Shown in pieces: positions 4,897 to 5,176 of a stretch of DNA of 5,176 nt. The notes under the pieces were generated by a model that worked only from the letters and a program-made list of their open reading frames with translations, was not told where the DNA came from and searched no databases. The stretch is from Candidatus Methanoperedentaceae archaeon (GTDB lineage Archaea; Halobacteriota; Methanosarcinia; Methanosarcinales; Methanoperedenaceae): contig JACUTP010000132.1 in assembly GCA_014859785.1 (NCBI GenBank), positions 1 through 5,176 on the forward strand. Direction: 5' to 3'. Position 1 is the first letter of the stretch. Every line of letters starts with the position of its first letter. The position numbers and the translations under genes were made by a program.

Positions 4897-5176
4897 CTAA
4901 ATTCCCAGCGCTTTGCGCTTTTTTATTATGTGTTCTTCTATCCCCTTTGCAGCCATCGCCATACCAGTCTCTACAGCAAGTTTCACGCCAGTCAATCCCT
5001 CTGTAAGGAGCTTCACGAGATGCGGCGCACCTGTCAGGCAGAAGAGGAGAAACATGCGTGTAAAGCCCGAAAGCCACTGCAAATATGCCGTCTATTGCAG
5101 CTTTCTTGTGAAATTATCTTTTCCACAAGAATCCTCAACTCATCAAGCCTAATGCGCCTGCTTTATCACCTTTATA
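4897..5176 (-). pseudogene. cooS: Frameshifted C-terminal remnant of a CooS-type Ni-CO dehydrogenase
   Basis: Read from the right edge on the minus strand, pieces in three frames join into one recognisable C-terminus. Positions 5176-5144 give KGDKAGALGL, 5144-5103 give DELRILVEKIISQE, 5107-5039 give KKAAIDGIFAVAFGLYTHVSPLL, and 5037-4897 give LTGAPHLVKLLTE...KLAVETG...EEHIIKKRKALGI and a TAG stop. The last two match the end of CooS catalytic subunits (AIG..F...GL.THV..LPP.TGS...ILT...GG.F.VE.DP..AA......KR..LG). Frame changes near 5145, 5104 and 5038 break it, and the frame of the first and third pieces has in-frame stops between them. The cluster-binding cysteines of CooS would lie beyond the window. 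I infer a decayed gene; clustered sequencing errors are the alternative. The fit of the second piece to CooS is the least certain. It is convergent with the HPP gene, with 11 nt between the two stops. Confidence 0.65.
4907..4924 (+). terminator. Short GC hairpin with T-tract after the HPP gene
   Basis: AGCGC (4907-4911), loop TTT and GCGCT (4915-4919) form a five-base-pair stem that runs into six Ts (4919-4924) and then ATT. It lies 21 nt past the HPP stop and could end the plus-strand transcript, since archaeal RNA polymerase stops at T-rich tracts. The same bases encode the lysine/arginine-rich end (KKRKALGI) of the minus-strand CooS remnant, so the hairpin may be a by-product of that coding sequence. 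Confidence 0.4.

Noticed and set aside
4824..5152. Plus-strand frames after the HPP stop (4824-5006 and 4913-5152)
   Set aside because: They are antisense to the CooS-like remnant and show no recognisable domain of their own.
1..5176. CRISPR arrays, tRNA or rRNA genes, insertion sequences
   Set aside because: No regularly spaced repeats, cloverleaf-like segments, transposase motifs or terminal inverted repeats were seen on reading both strands.

Overview
This looks like a chromosomal window from an archaeon, most likely a Methanosarcinales-type methane or alkane oxidiser such as a Candidatus Methanoperedens (ANME-2d) relative. The signs are a secreted octaheme cytochrome ending in a PGF-CTERM archaeosortase-type tail, an archaeal TATA-like element in an AT-rich leader, many 4-nt ATGA/GTGA gene overlaps, and the remains of a Ni-CO dehydrogenase gene. 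The taxon is an inference; nothing here fixes the species.

Layout. Positions 1-201 are non-coding and hold two similar palindromes, a TATA-like box and the ribosome binding site of the first gene. Seven genes then run on the plus strand with almost no gaps: an octaheme hydroxylamine-oxidoreductase-like (HAO-family) cytochrome c (202-1518); a TusA/SirA-like protein with a CPxN motif (1538-1798); a small siroheme sulfite/nitrite reductase with an inserted two-cluster ferredoxin (1788-2783); an about 90-residue protein that I read as a detached ferredoxin-like half-domain of the same reductase family (2780-3052); an amidohydrolase-2 TIM-barrel protein (3049-3771); a tandem CBS-domain protein (3768-4349); and an HPP-family membrane protein (4346-4885). 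The plus-strand block ends near a short GC hairpin with a T-tract (4907-4924). From the right edge, on the minus strand, runs the frameshifted C-terminal end of a CooS-type CO dehydrogenase, which I call a pseudogene.

How the genes may work together. The last six genes are coupled by overlaps and should be co-translated. The 19-nt gap after the cytochrome suggests it belongs to the same transcript. HAO-family cytochromes act on hydroxylamine, NO or nitrite outside the membrane. Siroheme reductases of this fold reduce sulfite or nitrite in the cytoplasm. Some HPP proteins are known nitrite transporters, and a CBS pair is a common nucleotide sensor for transporters. Together these suggest a nitrite or reactive-nitrogen module. 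The TusA-like gene points instead to sulfur (sulfite or persulfide). The sequence alone does not decide between the two. The most unusual points are the stand-alone reductase half-domain, the altered cluster motif of the reductase, the altered metal ligand of the amidohydrolase, and the gene combination itself.
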